DNA of 64,000 bases. Origin: Thermospira aquatica. Lineage in GTDB: Bacteria; Spirochaetota; Brevinematia; Brevinematales; Thermospiraceae. Made by a program: the position numbers and the translations under genes. The stretch is from assembly GCF_023525255.1 (NCBI RefSeq), contig NZ_CP073355.1, forward strand, positions 620,001 through 684,000, written 5' to 3'. The notes under the pieces are model-generated. The model worked only from the letters and a program-made list of their open reading frames with translations, made no database searches and was not told where the DNA came from. Each line of letters opens with the position of its first letter. Position 1 is the first letter of the stretch. This document shows positions 34,203-41,649 of the stretch, piece by piece.

Positions 34203-34231
34203 TTGCGAAATATTGCTTTATTTCATACAAT
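34203..34231 (+). promoter_or_regulatory. Promoter of the LuxR-type regulator
   Basis: TTGCGA and TACAAT with a 17-bp spacer, 20 bases before the start codon. An ORF reading from 34179 would start upstream of this promoter and is rejected. Confidence 0.6.
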
Positions 34232-34250
34232 AATACTGTTGGAGGGAAAA

Positions 34251-35450
34251 ATGTCTCTTCCTGGTATTTCTGTACCTATGTGTAGGATTGATAAAGCGAC
34301 GTATCGTGTTAAAGAAATCAATGAGGCTTTTTCTTCTCTTTTGGGGTATGATTCGGCTCTTTTGGGGGAGAATTATTTGACGATTGTTCCTTCTGAGGAT
34401 TTTTCTCTGGCAATTAAGGTGTTTGAACATGGAGGAGAAGAATATATAACCTGTTTTGGACTTTTGGATAAAAAGGGAAAAACGGTGAGAATGCATCATA
34501 TGTTTTCTCTTTATGAAGGGGATATTCTCGATGTTATGATTCCAGAAGCAAGACAAGAAACAAATTTTTTTGAGACTGCTCTTCTTGAACAGATGGAACA
34601 TCCTGTTTTTTGTTTTTCTTATGAGGGGCATATACTCTATGCCAACAACGTGGCCGCTCCATTGTTTTCTGACGGCAATACGCTAGCCAACTCTCCCGAC
34701 TGGCCTGTTATTTCTCAAAAACTTTCGGGGTATGAGGATTTTTCTCTCTGGTGTCATATAGGTTCACGTGAGGGGTTTTTTCGTTTCCGACCCCTCAAAG
34801 AGAATCTCTGGTTATCGGAATATCTGTGGGGAAGAGAAGAGATTGTTTCGCGTTTTTGTGAAACAATCATGGGCTGGGATATGCCAGCAGTTCTTTTGGA
34901 TCTCCGTGTGCAAGGAAGTGAGGGGGTGCACGAAAACAGATCCTTTGCCGAGTTTGGTTTGTCCCGATCCCAAGTTTTTGAAGAACTGGAGAAACTGAGA
35001 ACAACAGAATCGTATCTTACTCTTATTCAGGCCAAGAAGGGTTTTGCCTACTATAGGCCGTTGTTTCTCCCTTTTCATCCAAGATTGCAAATTTTACTTG
35101 TTGTTTTTATTGATGAAACAGCCCACATTAAAAAAGAGCTTGTTTTTGAGCGTTTTTCTCAAATAATTGAAGAAATGATCCATTTTTCTGATGATCTTCT
35201 CTCGCGGCTCTCAGGAGATATAGAAGAAATTTTTGAAAACCATAATCTCTCCGAGAGAGAAAGAAAAATTGTGGAATTGATCCAGCAAGGCATGTCTAAC
35301 GAGGAAATTGCAGCACATCTTTATATTTCTGTGGACACGGTGAAAAAAAGTGTTTCACAACTCTATAGGAAGTTTGATGTCAACAATCGACTTGAGCTTC
35401 TTCAGCGAATTTATCTCCCTCAGCGACATAGAATACCCCCAAAGGGGTAA
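34251..35450 (+). CDS. PAS-like sensor with C-terminal LuxR-type HTH
   Basis: The 399-residue protein has an N-terminal PAS-like domain (about 10-90, IDKATYRVKEINEAFSSLLGYDSALLGENY) and a second PAS-like region (about 110-150, ENPVFCFSYEGHILYANNVAAPLF-like). A LuxR/GerE helix-turn-helix lies at the end (about 335-390, LSERERKIVELIQQGMSNEE and IAAHLYISVDTVKKSVSQLY). It is cytoplasmic and probably senses a small molecule or redox state. GGAGG lies six bases before the ATG at 34251. Its 3' end is repeated downstream (35500-35890) in a damaged copy. Confidence 0.8.
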   Translation: MSLPGISVPMCRIDKATYRVKEINEAFSSLLGYDSALLGENYLTIVPSEDFSLAIKVFEHGGEEYITCFGLLDKKGKTVRMHHMFSLYEGDILDVMIPEARQETNFFETALLEQMEHPVFCFSYEGHILYANNVAAPLFSDGNTLANSPDWPVISQKLSGYEDFSLWCHIGSREGFFRFRPLKENLWLSEYLWGREEIVSRFCETIMGWDMPAVLLDLRVQGSEGVHENRSFAEFGLSRSQVFEELEKLRTTESYLTLIQAKKGFAYYRPLFLPFHPRLQILLVVFIDETAHIKKELVFERFSQIIEEMIHFSDDLLSRLSGDIEEIFENHNLSERERKIVELIQQGMSNEEIAAHLYISVDTVKKSVSQLYRKFDVNNRLELLQRIYLPQRHRIPPKG

Positions 35451-35497
35451 AAATCCCCTCAAGTGCTCTATTTTTACCCATTAGTGGTATTAACTCT

Positions 35498-35893
35498 CTC
35501 CAGATTGCAAATTTTACTTGTTGTTTTATTGATGAAACAGCCACATTAAAAAGAGCTTGTTTTGAGCGTTTTCTCAAATAATTGAAGAAATGATCCATTT
35601 TTCTGATGATCTTCTCTCGGGCTCTCAGGATATGAAGAAATTTTGAAAACCATAATCTCCCGAGGAGAAAGAAAAATTGTGGAATTGATCCAGGCATGTC
35701 TAACGAGGAAATTGCAGCACATCTTTATATTTCTGTGGACACGGTGAAAAAAAGTGTTTCACAACTCTATAGGAAGTTTGATGTCAACAATCGACTTGAG
35801 CTTCTTCAGCGAATTTATCTCCCTCAGCGACATAGAATACCCCCAAAGGGGTAAAAAATCCCCTCAAGTGCTCTATTTTTTACCCATTAGTGG
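35498..35893 (+). repeat. Tandem duplicate of the 3' end of the LuxR-type gene
   Basis: The segment repeats 35080-35475 (from CAGATTGCAAATTTTACTTG to the short stretch after the stop codon). The first half of the copy differs by many small deletions only, mostly in homopolymers (TTTTT to TTTT, AAAAAA to AAAAA) plus losses such as GCAAG. From about 35695 to 35850 it is identical. The deletions shift the frame repeatedly, so it encodes no usable protein. The rest of the gap to 36001 is AT-rich, with no gene seen. Confidence 0.92.
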
Positions 35894-36001
35894 TATTGCC
35901 TCTTTCTTTTTTACCCTTAAAATGTATATGTTAATAAAGCTCTATAAAAGTAAAAAGAGCTTTTTGATAAAAGAGCAAAAAAATCAATAGAACAAAAAAA
36001 T

Positions 36002-36030
36002 CAAAAGTTTTTCTCCACCAAAAACTTTTG
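36002..36030 (-). terminator. Terminator of the GPH transporter gene
   Basis: An 11-bp stem (CAAAAGTTTTT / AAAAACTTTTG) with a seven-base loop, followed on the minus strand by ATTTTTTTG. Confidence 0.65.
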
Positions 36031-36061
36031 GGTTATTTAACAGATCTCCTTTATACGAGCT

Positions 36062-36099
36062 GCGGGGAGAGGGCCCACCACCTCTCCCCGCTTTTTTTT
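36062..36099 (+). terminator. Strong plus-strand terminator
   Basis: GCGGGGAGAGG pairs with CCTCTCCCCGC across an eight-base loop, followed by eight T residues. It would stop transcripts reading out of the LuxR-type gene and its duplicate before they enter the oppositely oriented transporter gene. Confidence 0.9.
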
Positions 36100-36114
36100 A
36101 GAGAAAAGAGAAAA

Positions 36115-37119
36115 TCAAGGTTTTTCCTTTGTGAGAGGGGATTTCTGAGGTGTTATAATCGAGAGAATGTCCTTTTCTCGATAACGAAGGAAAAGGAGAA
36201 GTCCCGCTATACAGAACACAAAAGCAAATACCCCTGTAAGCCTGACGCCAAAGTCATTTTCAGTGCTTCTTCCCAGATTGAGAAGAGAAGGGAAGATAAG
36301 GTTGGTGAAGGCTATTCCCATCTTCATCATGAAGGTACGGGCACCAAAGAATACAGCAGCCTTGTAGTTGTCTGTGAGTTTTCCATCGGCATCGGCAATA
36401 TCTGCGACAATAGCATTGGGGAGAATGCCAAAGATGGCTATTGGGAGGGAAGCAAGTGAGACCAAGAGAATACCCTGCCAGAAGGGAGCAAGAGGAAATT
36501 TACCGAGCCAGAACACCATGACAAAAACAAGCGAGAAGAGGACGAAAGCAATAGAGAGGAGAAGCTTTTTCCCGATAGCCTTGGCAATGAAATTGATGGG
36601 TACATAGAACACAAAACTCAACAAGAACAGTACTGTCATAAAGGTGGTAGCGTTTGTCTTGTCAAGTCCCGCCTTGGTCGTGGTGGTGCTATAAAGATGA
36701 AAGCAAGTAAAATAAATCAATGAAATAATAAAACAGTCAATGGGTTCGTTCAGTTCTATCGTCAATGGGCAAAGACGAGAATGGAGGTCACCAAATGGAA
36801 CAGATAGATTCATGGAGAAATGAAAGGTGCGTCTTCTTCCCAGGCGAAATCTGGCACGATCACTCATACCTGCCACAAGGGGGTCGGTAACGGCATCAAA
36901 GACACGGCTCAAGGCGTTAATAAGTCCGATGATAGTAAAAGAGCCAAAAATAAATCCCTGATAAATAAATGCAGGAAAAAGACTCACTCCTTGTCCTTCA
37001 GGGGGGAGGTAAAAATACGCAATCAGATTGGCAACGCTGTACGATGCTAAAGACCATCCCATCTGACCCAGGGCAAACATCCATTGCTTCCAGAGGGGGA
37101 GTTTTTCTACTTTTGGCAT
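36115..37119 (-). CDS. GPH-family sugar:cation symporter with internal deletion
   Basis: The 334-residue product is a glycoside-pentoside-hexuronide (GPH) MFS transporter at both ends. The N-terminal third has LPLWKQWMFALGQMGWSL and the GMSDRARFRLGRRR loop, and the C-terminal half includes DKTNATTFMTVLFLLSF and ADIADADGK. Normal members have about 450-500 residues and 12 membrane segments. Here residues about 97-150 (FHFSMNLSVPFGDLHSRL...) do not fit, and roughly the third to sixth segments are missing. The reading frame is still open, but the transporter is unlikely to work; it may be a pseudogene. The start has AAAGGAG and a promoter with TTGACA. Confidence 0.8.
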   Translation of the reverse strand: MPKVEKLPLWKQWMFALGQMGWSLASYSVANLIAYFYLPPEGQGVSLFPAFIYQGFIFGSFTIIGLINALSRVFDAVTDPLVAGMSDRARFRLGRRRTFHFSMNLSVPFGDLHSRLCPLTIELNEPIDCFIISLIYFTCFHLYSTTTTKAGLDKTNATTFMTVLFLLSFVFYVPINFIAKAIGKKLLLSIAFVLFSLVFVMVFWLGKFPLAPFWQGILLVSLASLPIAIFGILPNAIVADIADADGKLTDNYKAAVFFGARTFMMKMGIAFTNLIFPSLLNLGRSTENDFGVRLTGVFAFVFCIAGLLLFLRYREKDILSIITPQKSPLTKEKP

Positions 37120-37140
37120 GGTATTCTCCTTTTTTTCTTC

Positions 37141-37168
37141 ATTATACCAGATTTCAATATTTTGTCAA
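37141..37168 (-). promoter_or_regulatory. Promoter of the GPH transporter gene
   Basis: TTGACA (37168-37163) and TATAAT (37146-37141), 16 bp apart on the minus strand; both match consensus. Confidence 0.8.
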
Positions 37169-37577
37169 TATGTGATGGTTATTTTTTGAAAAGTAATCCC
37201 ATACAACGATAGGATTTTCCACAATTTTTTATGTGAAAGCTTAGTTATTTTTCTGGCCGGAGAAGTGCGAAATGGTTAAAACAAACAACTGAGTTTCTCA
37301 AGAGCATAGCGTAAAAGGACAAGGGTTTCTATACAACTTATTTGAATAATTTGTAAGATTTACTTATTTTAGGTGCGGTTCTACGATCTCTGGTAGATGT
37401 ATCCCTAATTTGGTGGTGTTATCTCCAGGAGAGGGGCAAAATGAGGCCCTAAGTTAGGATACAAGAGGAATGTCTGCGTGTCTTTTATTCCCTCGTGTTG
37501 ATCAAAGACTTTTTTGAAAGCGTTTTTTTAAGGTGTGTTTTGTGAATGCGCGAGCATGGTTAGGTTTAATGTATTTT
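37169..37577. other. Intergenic stretch without a recognised gene
   Basis: I see no convincing gene, RNA fold or 18-bp repeat here. A short plus-strand frame near 37350-37447 reads as a hydrophobic peptide (DLLILGAVLRSLVDVSLIWW) ending at TAA and could be the remnant of a membrane protein, but this is weak. Confidence 0.4.
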
Positions 37578-37606
37578 TTGATTTTTCTCTTATTATGCCT
37601 TATATT
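37578..37606 (+). promoter_or_regulatory. Promoter of the M50-metH operon
   Basis: TTGATT and TATATT with a 17-bp spacer, 41 bases before the GTG start of the M50 gene. Confidence 0.6.
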
Positions 37607-37646
37607 TATGTAAGAAAAAACCAGAGACAATATAAAGAGGTAATGG

Positions 37647-38114
37647 GTGAAGGATTTTTCGTTTTTTTCTGTTATAAACATGGTGATTTTTTGGGTGGGT
37701 GTGATGTACTCGATTATCCTCCATGAGATCGGGCATGGTCTTGTGGCTCGATGGTGGGGGGATGATACCGCTTACAAAAATGGAAGGCTCTCTCTTTCAC
37801 CATTCCATCATATTGATCCAGTGGGGACAGTGCTTGTTCCTGTTTTTATGTATCTCACTACGGGAAGTATTTTTAGTATGTTGAATTTGTTTCTTGCTTT
37901 TTTTAATCTCTTGCCCCTGCCACCGCTGGATGGATTTCGGTTGGTTATGGCTTTTCTTCCAGAGGCGTGGCAAGAAAAGATAGAACCCTATCTCTTCCCT
38001 CTGGGGATTTTGCTTATTCTGATCTTTATTAATTCTCCTCTTTTTTCTTTTCTCGTGAACACGGTGTTGGGAGGAGTATTTCAGTTACTTGGGCATCTTT
38101 ATGGGATATTGTAA
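37647..38114 (+). CDS. Short M50 (site-2 protease family) membrane protein
   Basis: The 155-residue protein has the zinc-protease motif HEIGH (about 27-31), the conserved ARWWGDDTAYKNGRLSLSPFHHIDPVGT segment, and the second ligand motif NLLPLPPLDG (Asp about 96). Usual M50B members of this kind have about 200-220 residues. The GWAKPVPVNP loop and the LAGP helix between VLVPVFMYL and FFNLLPLPPLDG are missing here, so about 50 residues have been lost in frame. The zinc ligands remain. The GTG start lies six bases after AAAGAGG. It is the first gene of an operon that runs to metH. Confidence 0.8.
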   Translation: MKDFSFFSVINMVIFWVGVMYSIILHEIGHGLVARWWGDDTAYKNGRLSLSPFHHIDPVGTVLVPVFMYLTTGSIFSMLNLFLAFFNLLPLPPLDGFRLVMAFLPEAWQEKIEPYLFPLGILLILIFINSPLFSFLVNTVLGGVFQLLGHLYGIL

Positions 38115-38123
38115 GGAGTTTTT

Positions 38124-40016
38124 ATGAAAAAACAAAGCATCCTCTTGCTTTTTTTATGGACTTCCCTGTATGCACAGAATATTCCCTTGCTTACTCCGGA
38201 GCAGGCAGAGGCTCAGTATGCGTATGGTCTTTCGCTTGCCTATCAGGATGAAAAGGAGTCCGCTCTTTTGGTTTTAGGACAGCTTGCGGAGAATGGTTAT
38301 CATAATCCTTATGCTTTTCAGATGATTTTGTCTATTGGATCATCTCTTTTGCAACAGCGACAATCGTCGATTCTCTCCCAGGAGAAACTTTTTTCCCTGA
38401 TCAATTATCTTGCTGATCTGGCGTATACTAATTATTTTACTAATCGGGAGGTGCTTTACGGCTATCTCGATGTTAAAAAATCCCTTGGAGAGTGGGCTGA
38501 CTTTGATAGGGCACTCAAACAACTTCTTGTCATAGATCCAGAAAATATGCTCGGGAATTTTTATCGGGGGCTTCTTCTCTACAATCAACAGCGTTTTGAA
38601 GAGGCTAAGGGCTATCTCTGGCGGGTGATCTCCAATACGAATGATGAGCCTTCTTCCCAGCAGGCTGTGTATCAAAGCTATTACCTTCTTGGTTTGATAG
38701 AACTCCGTTATGATAACTATCGAGCAGGCATTGAGCTTTTAGAAAAGGCAAAAAAGATTTTTGACCAGGATTATAATCTTGATAAGTATCTTGCTTTTGG
38801 GTATCAGCAGATCCTCGAGGCTCGCAAGGCGTACACCCTGGTCACGAATATCCCGGAACTTTTGTATTCCGGGGATGTGGCGCTTATTCGTATTCAGACA
38901 GGATTTTTTCTGAGGGAGAAGGGATGGGAAAGGCTTGCTTCTGCCTATGAAAAAGAGGTTCCTCTAGCAAAAGCTTATCAGCTCTACGCACAAAAGAAAT
39001 ACAAAGATGTAATTTCCACGATTGATAGACTCAGTCGAGAGTATCAGGTGGAACCGGTACGCATTTTCTATGCAAACTACCTTAAGCTTAAGGCAGCAGA
39101 GGCTCTCAAGGATAACAAAACGAAACGGGAGATGCTGTTTCTTATGGGGTATTATGCCCAGCAGGTGGGGCAAACCTCTTTAGCCATAGAGTTTCTTCTC
39201 CCTCTTGAAAAAGAGCCAGATCTGCGCCTTGATGCCCTTATCACCCTTGGTTCTCTCTACGAGGAGGTGGGGAATTATGGCGAGGCGATTAAAAGGTATG
39301 AGCTTTTTCTCAAGGAAAAGACAGCTGATATCCCGAGGGAGAAAGTCTTTGATATTACCCTTGCGCTTGCCTTTCTCCACATGCAGCAAACCAATAGCTA
39401 TCGAAGTGATATCTATTCTCGACAGGCAGAAGCACTTGCCCAATCTCCTTTAGAGAAGTATCGGTTTTGGTATTATACGGGACTGATTGCTCAACAAAAG
39501 AATCTTCACGAGCAGGCACTGCAGTCTTTTCAAAAGGCAAAAAGCTTTTCTAATACGGCAGCAGTAAACTATTCTCTGGGAAATTCTTTTTTCCTCCTTC
39601 AGCGTCTTTTGGAGGCGCAACGTGCTCTTGAGGAATCGATTCATCTTGGACCAACCGCAGAAACATACAACCTTCTTGCCTATATTTATGCCCTACGAAA
39701 GGTTTCCTTGGATAAAGCACTGGAATATATTCAGAAGGCACTTGCCATTCAGCCCGCAAATATAGCTTATCAGGATACGCTTGGCTGGATTTATTTCCAG
39801 ATGGGAGAGTATGAAAAGGCATTGGAGGTTTTTGCTTCTATCCTTTTGACGCTGGATGGAATGGAGCCTTTTGAGGGAATTGATGAGATCTACTACCACA
39901 TTGGGATGGTTTATGAGGCTCTGAAATGTTTTGATGATGCAAAGCTGATGTGGGAAAAGGGACTTTCCATCAATCCTAAAAATGGATATATTAAGGATAG
40001 GCTTTTAACCAGATGA
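38124..40016 (+). CDS. Exported TPR-repeat protein, 630 aa
   Basis: A signal peptide (MKKQSILLLFLWTSLYAQ) is followed by TPR repeats through most of the length, clearest at about 180-225, 375-410 and 480-620 (for example ITLGSLYEEVGNYGEAIKRYELFL and DTLGWIYFQMGEYEKALEVF). The protein is probably periplasmic or outer-membrane associated and acts as an assembly platform. It follows the M50 gene by nine bases and overlaps the Fic-like gene by four, within one operon. Confidence 0.88.
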   Translation: MKKQSILLLFLWTSLYAQNIPLLTPEQAEAQYAYGLSLAYQDEKESALLVLGQLAENGYHNPYAFQMILSIGSSLLQQRQSSILSQEKLFSLINYLADLAYTNYFTNREVLYGYLDVKKSLGEWADFDRALKQLLVIDPENMLGNFYRGLLLYNQQRFEEAKGYLWRVISNTNDEPSSQQAVYQSYYLLGLIELRYDNYRAGIELLEKAKKIFDQDYNLDKYLAFGYQQILEARKAYTLVTNIPELLYSGDVALIRIQTGFFLREKGWERLASAYEKEVPLAKAYQLYAQKKYKDVISTIDRLSREYQVEPVRIFYANYLKLKAAEALKDNKTKREMLFLMGYYAQQVGQTSLAIEFLLPLEKEPDLRLDALITLGSLYEEVGNYGEAIKRYELFLKEKTADIPREKVFDITLALAFLHMQQTNSYRSDIYSRQAEALAQSPLEKYRFWYYTGLIAQQKNLHEQALQSFQKAKSFSNTAAVNYSLGNSFFLLQRLLEAQRALEESIHLGPTAETYNLLAYIYALRKVSLDKALEYIQKALAIQPANIAYQDTLGWIYFQMGEYEKALEVFASILLTLDGMEPFEGIDEIYYHIGMVYEALKCFDDAKLMWEKGLSINPKNGYIKDRLLTR

Positions 40017-40687
40017 GTTCCACGTGTATTTTTGATATCAAGGCTATCCAGCAAAGTCTCCTGGAAGTATATCGTCATTTTGATAGGATCAATCTTCAGC
40101 TTGAGAATAAACGTGAACCCATGACTCTCGAGATTATTGAGCATATTCTCCTCGCCTATGAATACCTTAACGATCTTCTTGCTCAGGGTATCGATCTTTT
40201 TAACCCTGCAGGTATGTACGCTATCCTTGAGCTTAATCATATCGTTCTCTGTGGGAGAGATCCTGCCAAAAGGCTAGAATTTCATAGTCATATTTTAAGT
40301 ACCCGTGAACGTTTTCAGAAGAGAATCGGGCGTATCATGAAATGGTACAAGGATAAGGGGAGAAAGCTTCCTACGTTGCGGAAAGCGTCCCAGTTCTACA
40401 CACTGGCGCTTAGTCAACCCCAGCTTTTTATTGAAGGAAACCATCGTACAGGCAATATTATACTCAATTATCTTCTCGTGGGGGATGGGTTTCCGCCCTT
40501 TATTCTGACAGTTGAGAATGCAGTAGCCTACTTTAATCCCTCGGGTCGTATCAAATATAGTGATAAAGATAAATGGATAGATCACCTCACTCAGATTGGC
40601 TCCTCCGAAGAAAGCATTTATAACCTTCTCAAAAAGTATGGTGATACCCGTTACCTTGTCTCAAAACACTGTCAGGAGAAACAATGA
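40013..40687 (+). CDS. Fic-fold protein lacking the catalytic histidine
   Basis: The 224-residue helical protein contains a Fic core whose signature HPFx[D/E]GNGRxxR reads QLFIEGNHRTGN at 137-148. The catalytic His is Gln137, Pro is Leu, the third Gly is His144 and the last Arg is Asn148, while Phe139, Glu141, Gly142, Asn143 and Arg145 are kept. Fic enzymes transfer AMP or other phosphate groups to hydroxyls; without the His, normal AMPylation is not expected. The phosphate-binding anion hole may still bind a nucleotide. No inhibitory helix motif is obvious. It overlaps both neighbours by four bases, so it is co-translated with the TPR protein and the hydrolase. Confidence 0.75.
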   Translation: MSSTCIFDIKAIQQSLLEVYRHFDRINLQLENKREPMTLEIIEHILLAYEYLNDLLAQGIDLFNPAGMYAILELNHIVLCGRDPAKRLEFHSHILSTRERFQKRIGRIMKWYKDKGRKLPTLRKASQFYTLALSQPQLFIEGNHRTGNIILNYLLVGDGFPPFILTVENAVAYFNPSGRIKYSDKDKWIDHLTQIGSSEESIYNLLKKYGDTRYLVSKHCQEKQ

Positions 40688-41649
40688 AATACCTTTTTAT
40701 ATTTTTTGTATGCATTTTGCTTTCCCATGGGTATGCTGATTACCATACCTGGACGAACCTCGCCCACCAGGCGAATGGTACCTCAAACACCCGGGAAGTT
40801 ATGAGAGACTACCTCATGTTTTACCGTATCTTGTGGGATGATATTTCTTATAAAAACTACATTGTTCCTTGGGGAGAGACCAATAAGGTGTTGGTTCTCG
40901 TGATGCAACCCCCTCACCCTCACGCTACGATAGTCTTTATTCATGGATATCTTGACCATGTGGGAAACTTTGGGGAGTTTTATCGATTTTTTCTCAAGAG
41001 AGGGTATAGTATTGTGGCTTTTGATCTCCCAGGGCATGGACTTTCGAGTGGACTTCGCACGGGAATAGAGGATTTTTCAGACTACGCTCAGGCTTTAGAG
41101 AGCGTTCTGAGAAAAGTGCCAGAGATTCCAAAGAGTTTTTTTGCTATGGGGTTTAGTACGGGGTGTTCTGTGTGGATAGAGTATCTTCACACCCATCGGA
41201 GAACCCATAGAATACAAAAGCTTGCCCTTGCTGCTCCGTTGGTGCGAGTGGTAAACTGGAATATGGCAGTGATGGGATACAATCTCCTCAGCGGTTTTAT
41301 AACCGAACTCCCTCGAACACAGACCAGAACCACTTCTGACAAAACTTTTCTTGATTTTATCTACAATCAAGATCCCCTTCAGGAGAAAAAAGCTCATCTC
41401 TCCTGGTTTCAAGCCGCGAGAAACTGGCATGAAAGGGTAATTCGTTATCCTTCTGTTGGTGAGCTGCCGGTATTAATTGTCCAGGGGCGAGATGACAGTG
41501 TGGTGGATTGGAGATACAATCTTCCTGTGCTTGAAAAGCTTTTTCCCCGTTTGCAGATCCGCATGTATCCTGGCAATCATCATATTCTTATGGAAACCAA
41601 TCGAGATCAGGTTTATCAGGATATCTTTTCCTTTTTGGAGGATGTATGA
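40684..41649 (+). CDS. Exported alpha/beta hydrolase (monoacylglycerol lipase-like)
   Basis: The 321-residue protein has a signal peptide (MKYLFIFFVCILLSHGYA) and an alpha/beta hydrolase domain. The oxyanion segment is VFIHGYLDH, the nucleophile elbow is GFSTG (Ser about 159), the acid is in GRDDSVVDW and the base is in YPGNHHILMET. The FDLPGHGLSSG segment is typical of the monoacylglycerol lipase/lysophospholipase group. It probably cleaves lipid esters in the periplasm. It overlaps the Fic-like gene and metH by four bases each. Confidence 0.88.
   Translation: MKYLFIFFVCILLSHGYADYHTWTNLAHQANGTSNTREVMRDYLMFYRILWDDISYKNYIVPWGETNKVLVLVMQPPHPHATIVFIHGYLDHVGNFGEFYRFFLKRGYSIVAFDLPGHGLSSGLRTGIEDFSDYAQALESVLRKVPEIPKSFFAMGFSTGCSVWIEYLHTHRRTHRIQKLALAAPLVRVVNWNMAVMGYNLLSGFITELPRTQTRTTSDKTFLDFIYNQDPLQEKKAHLSWFQAARNWHERVIRYPSVGELPVLIVQGRDDSVVDWRYNLPVLEKLFPRLQIRMYPGNHHILMETNRDQVYQDIFSFLEDV

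Noticed and set aside
34179-34250. Longer N-terminus for the LuxR-type regulator
   Set aside because: It would start upstream of the probable promoter and lacks a ribosome binding site; GGAGG marks the ATG at 34251.
35754-35990. Small gene downstream of the LuxR-type regulator
   Set aside because: The frame lies in the damaged duplicate and in AT-rich DNA; it has no ribosome binding site and reads an unrelated frame of the regulator's 3' end.
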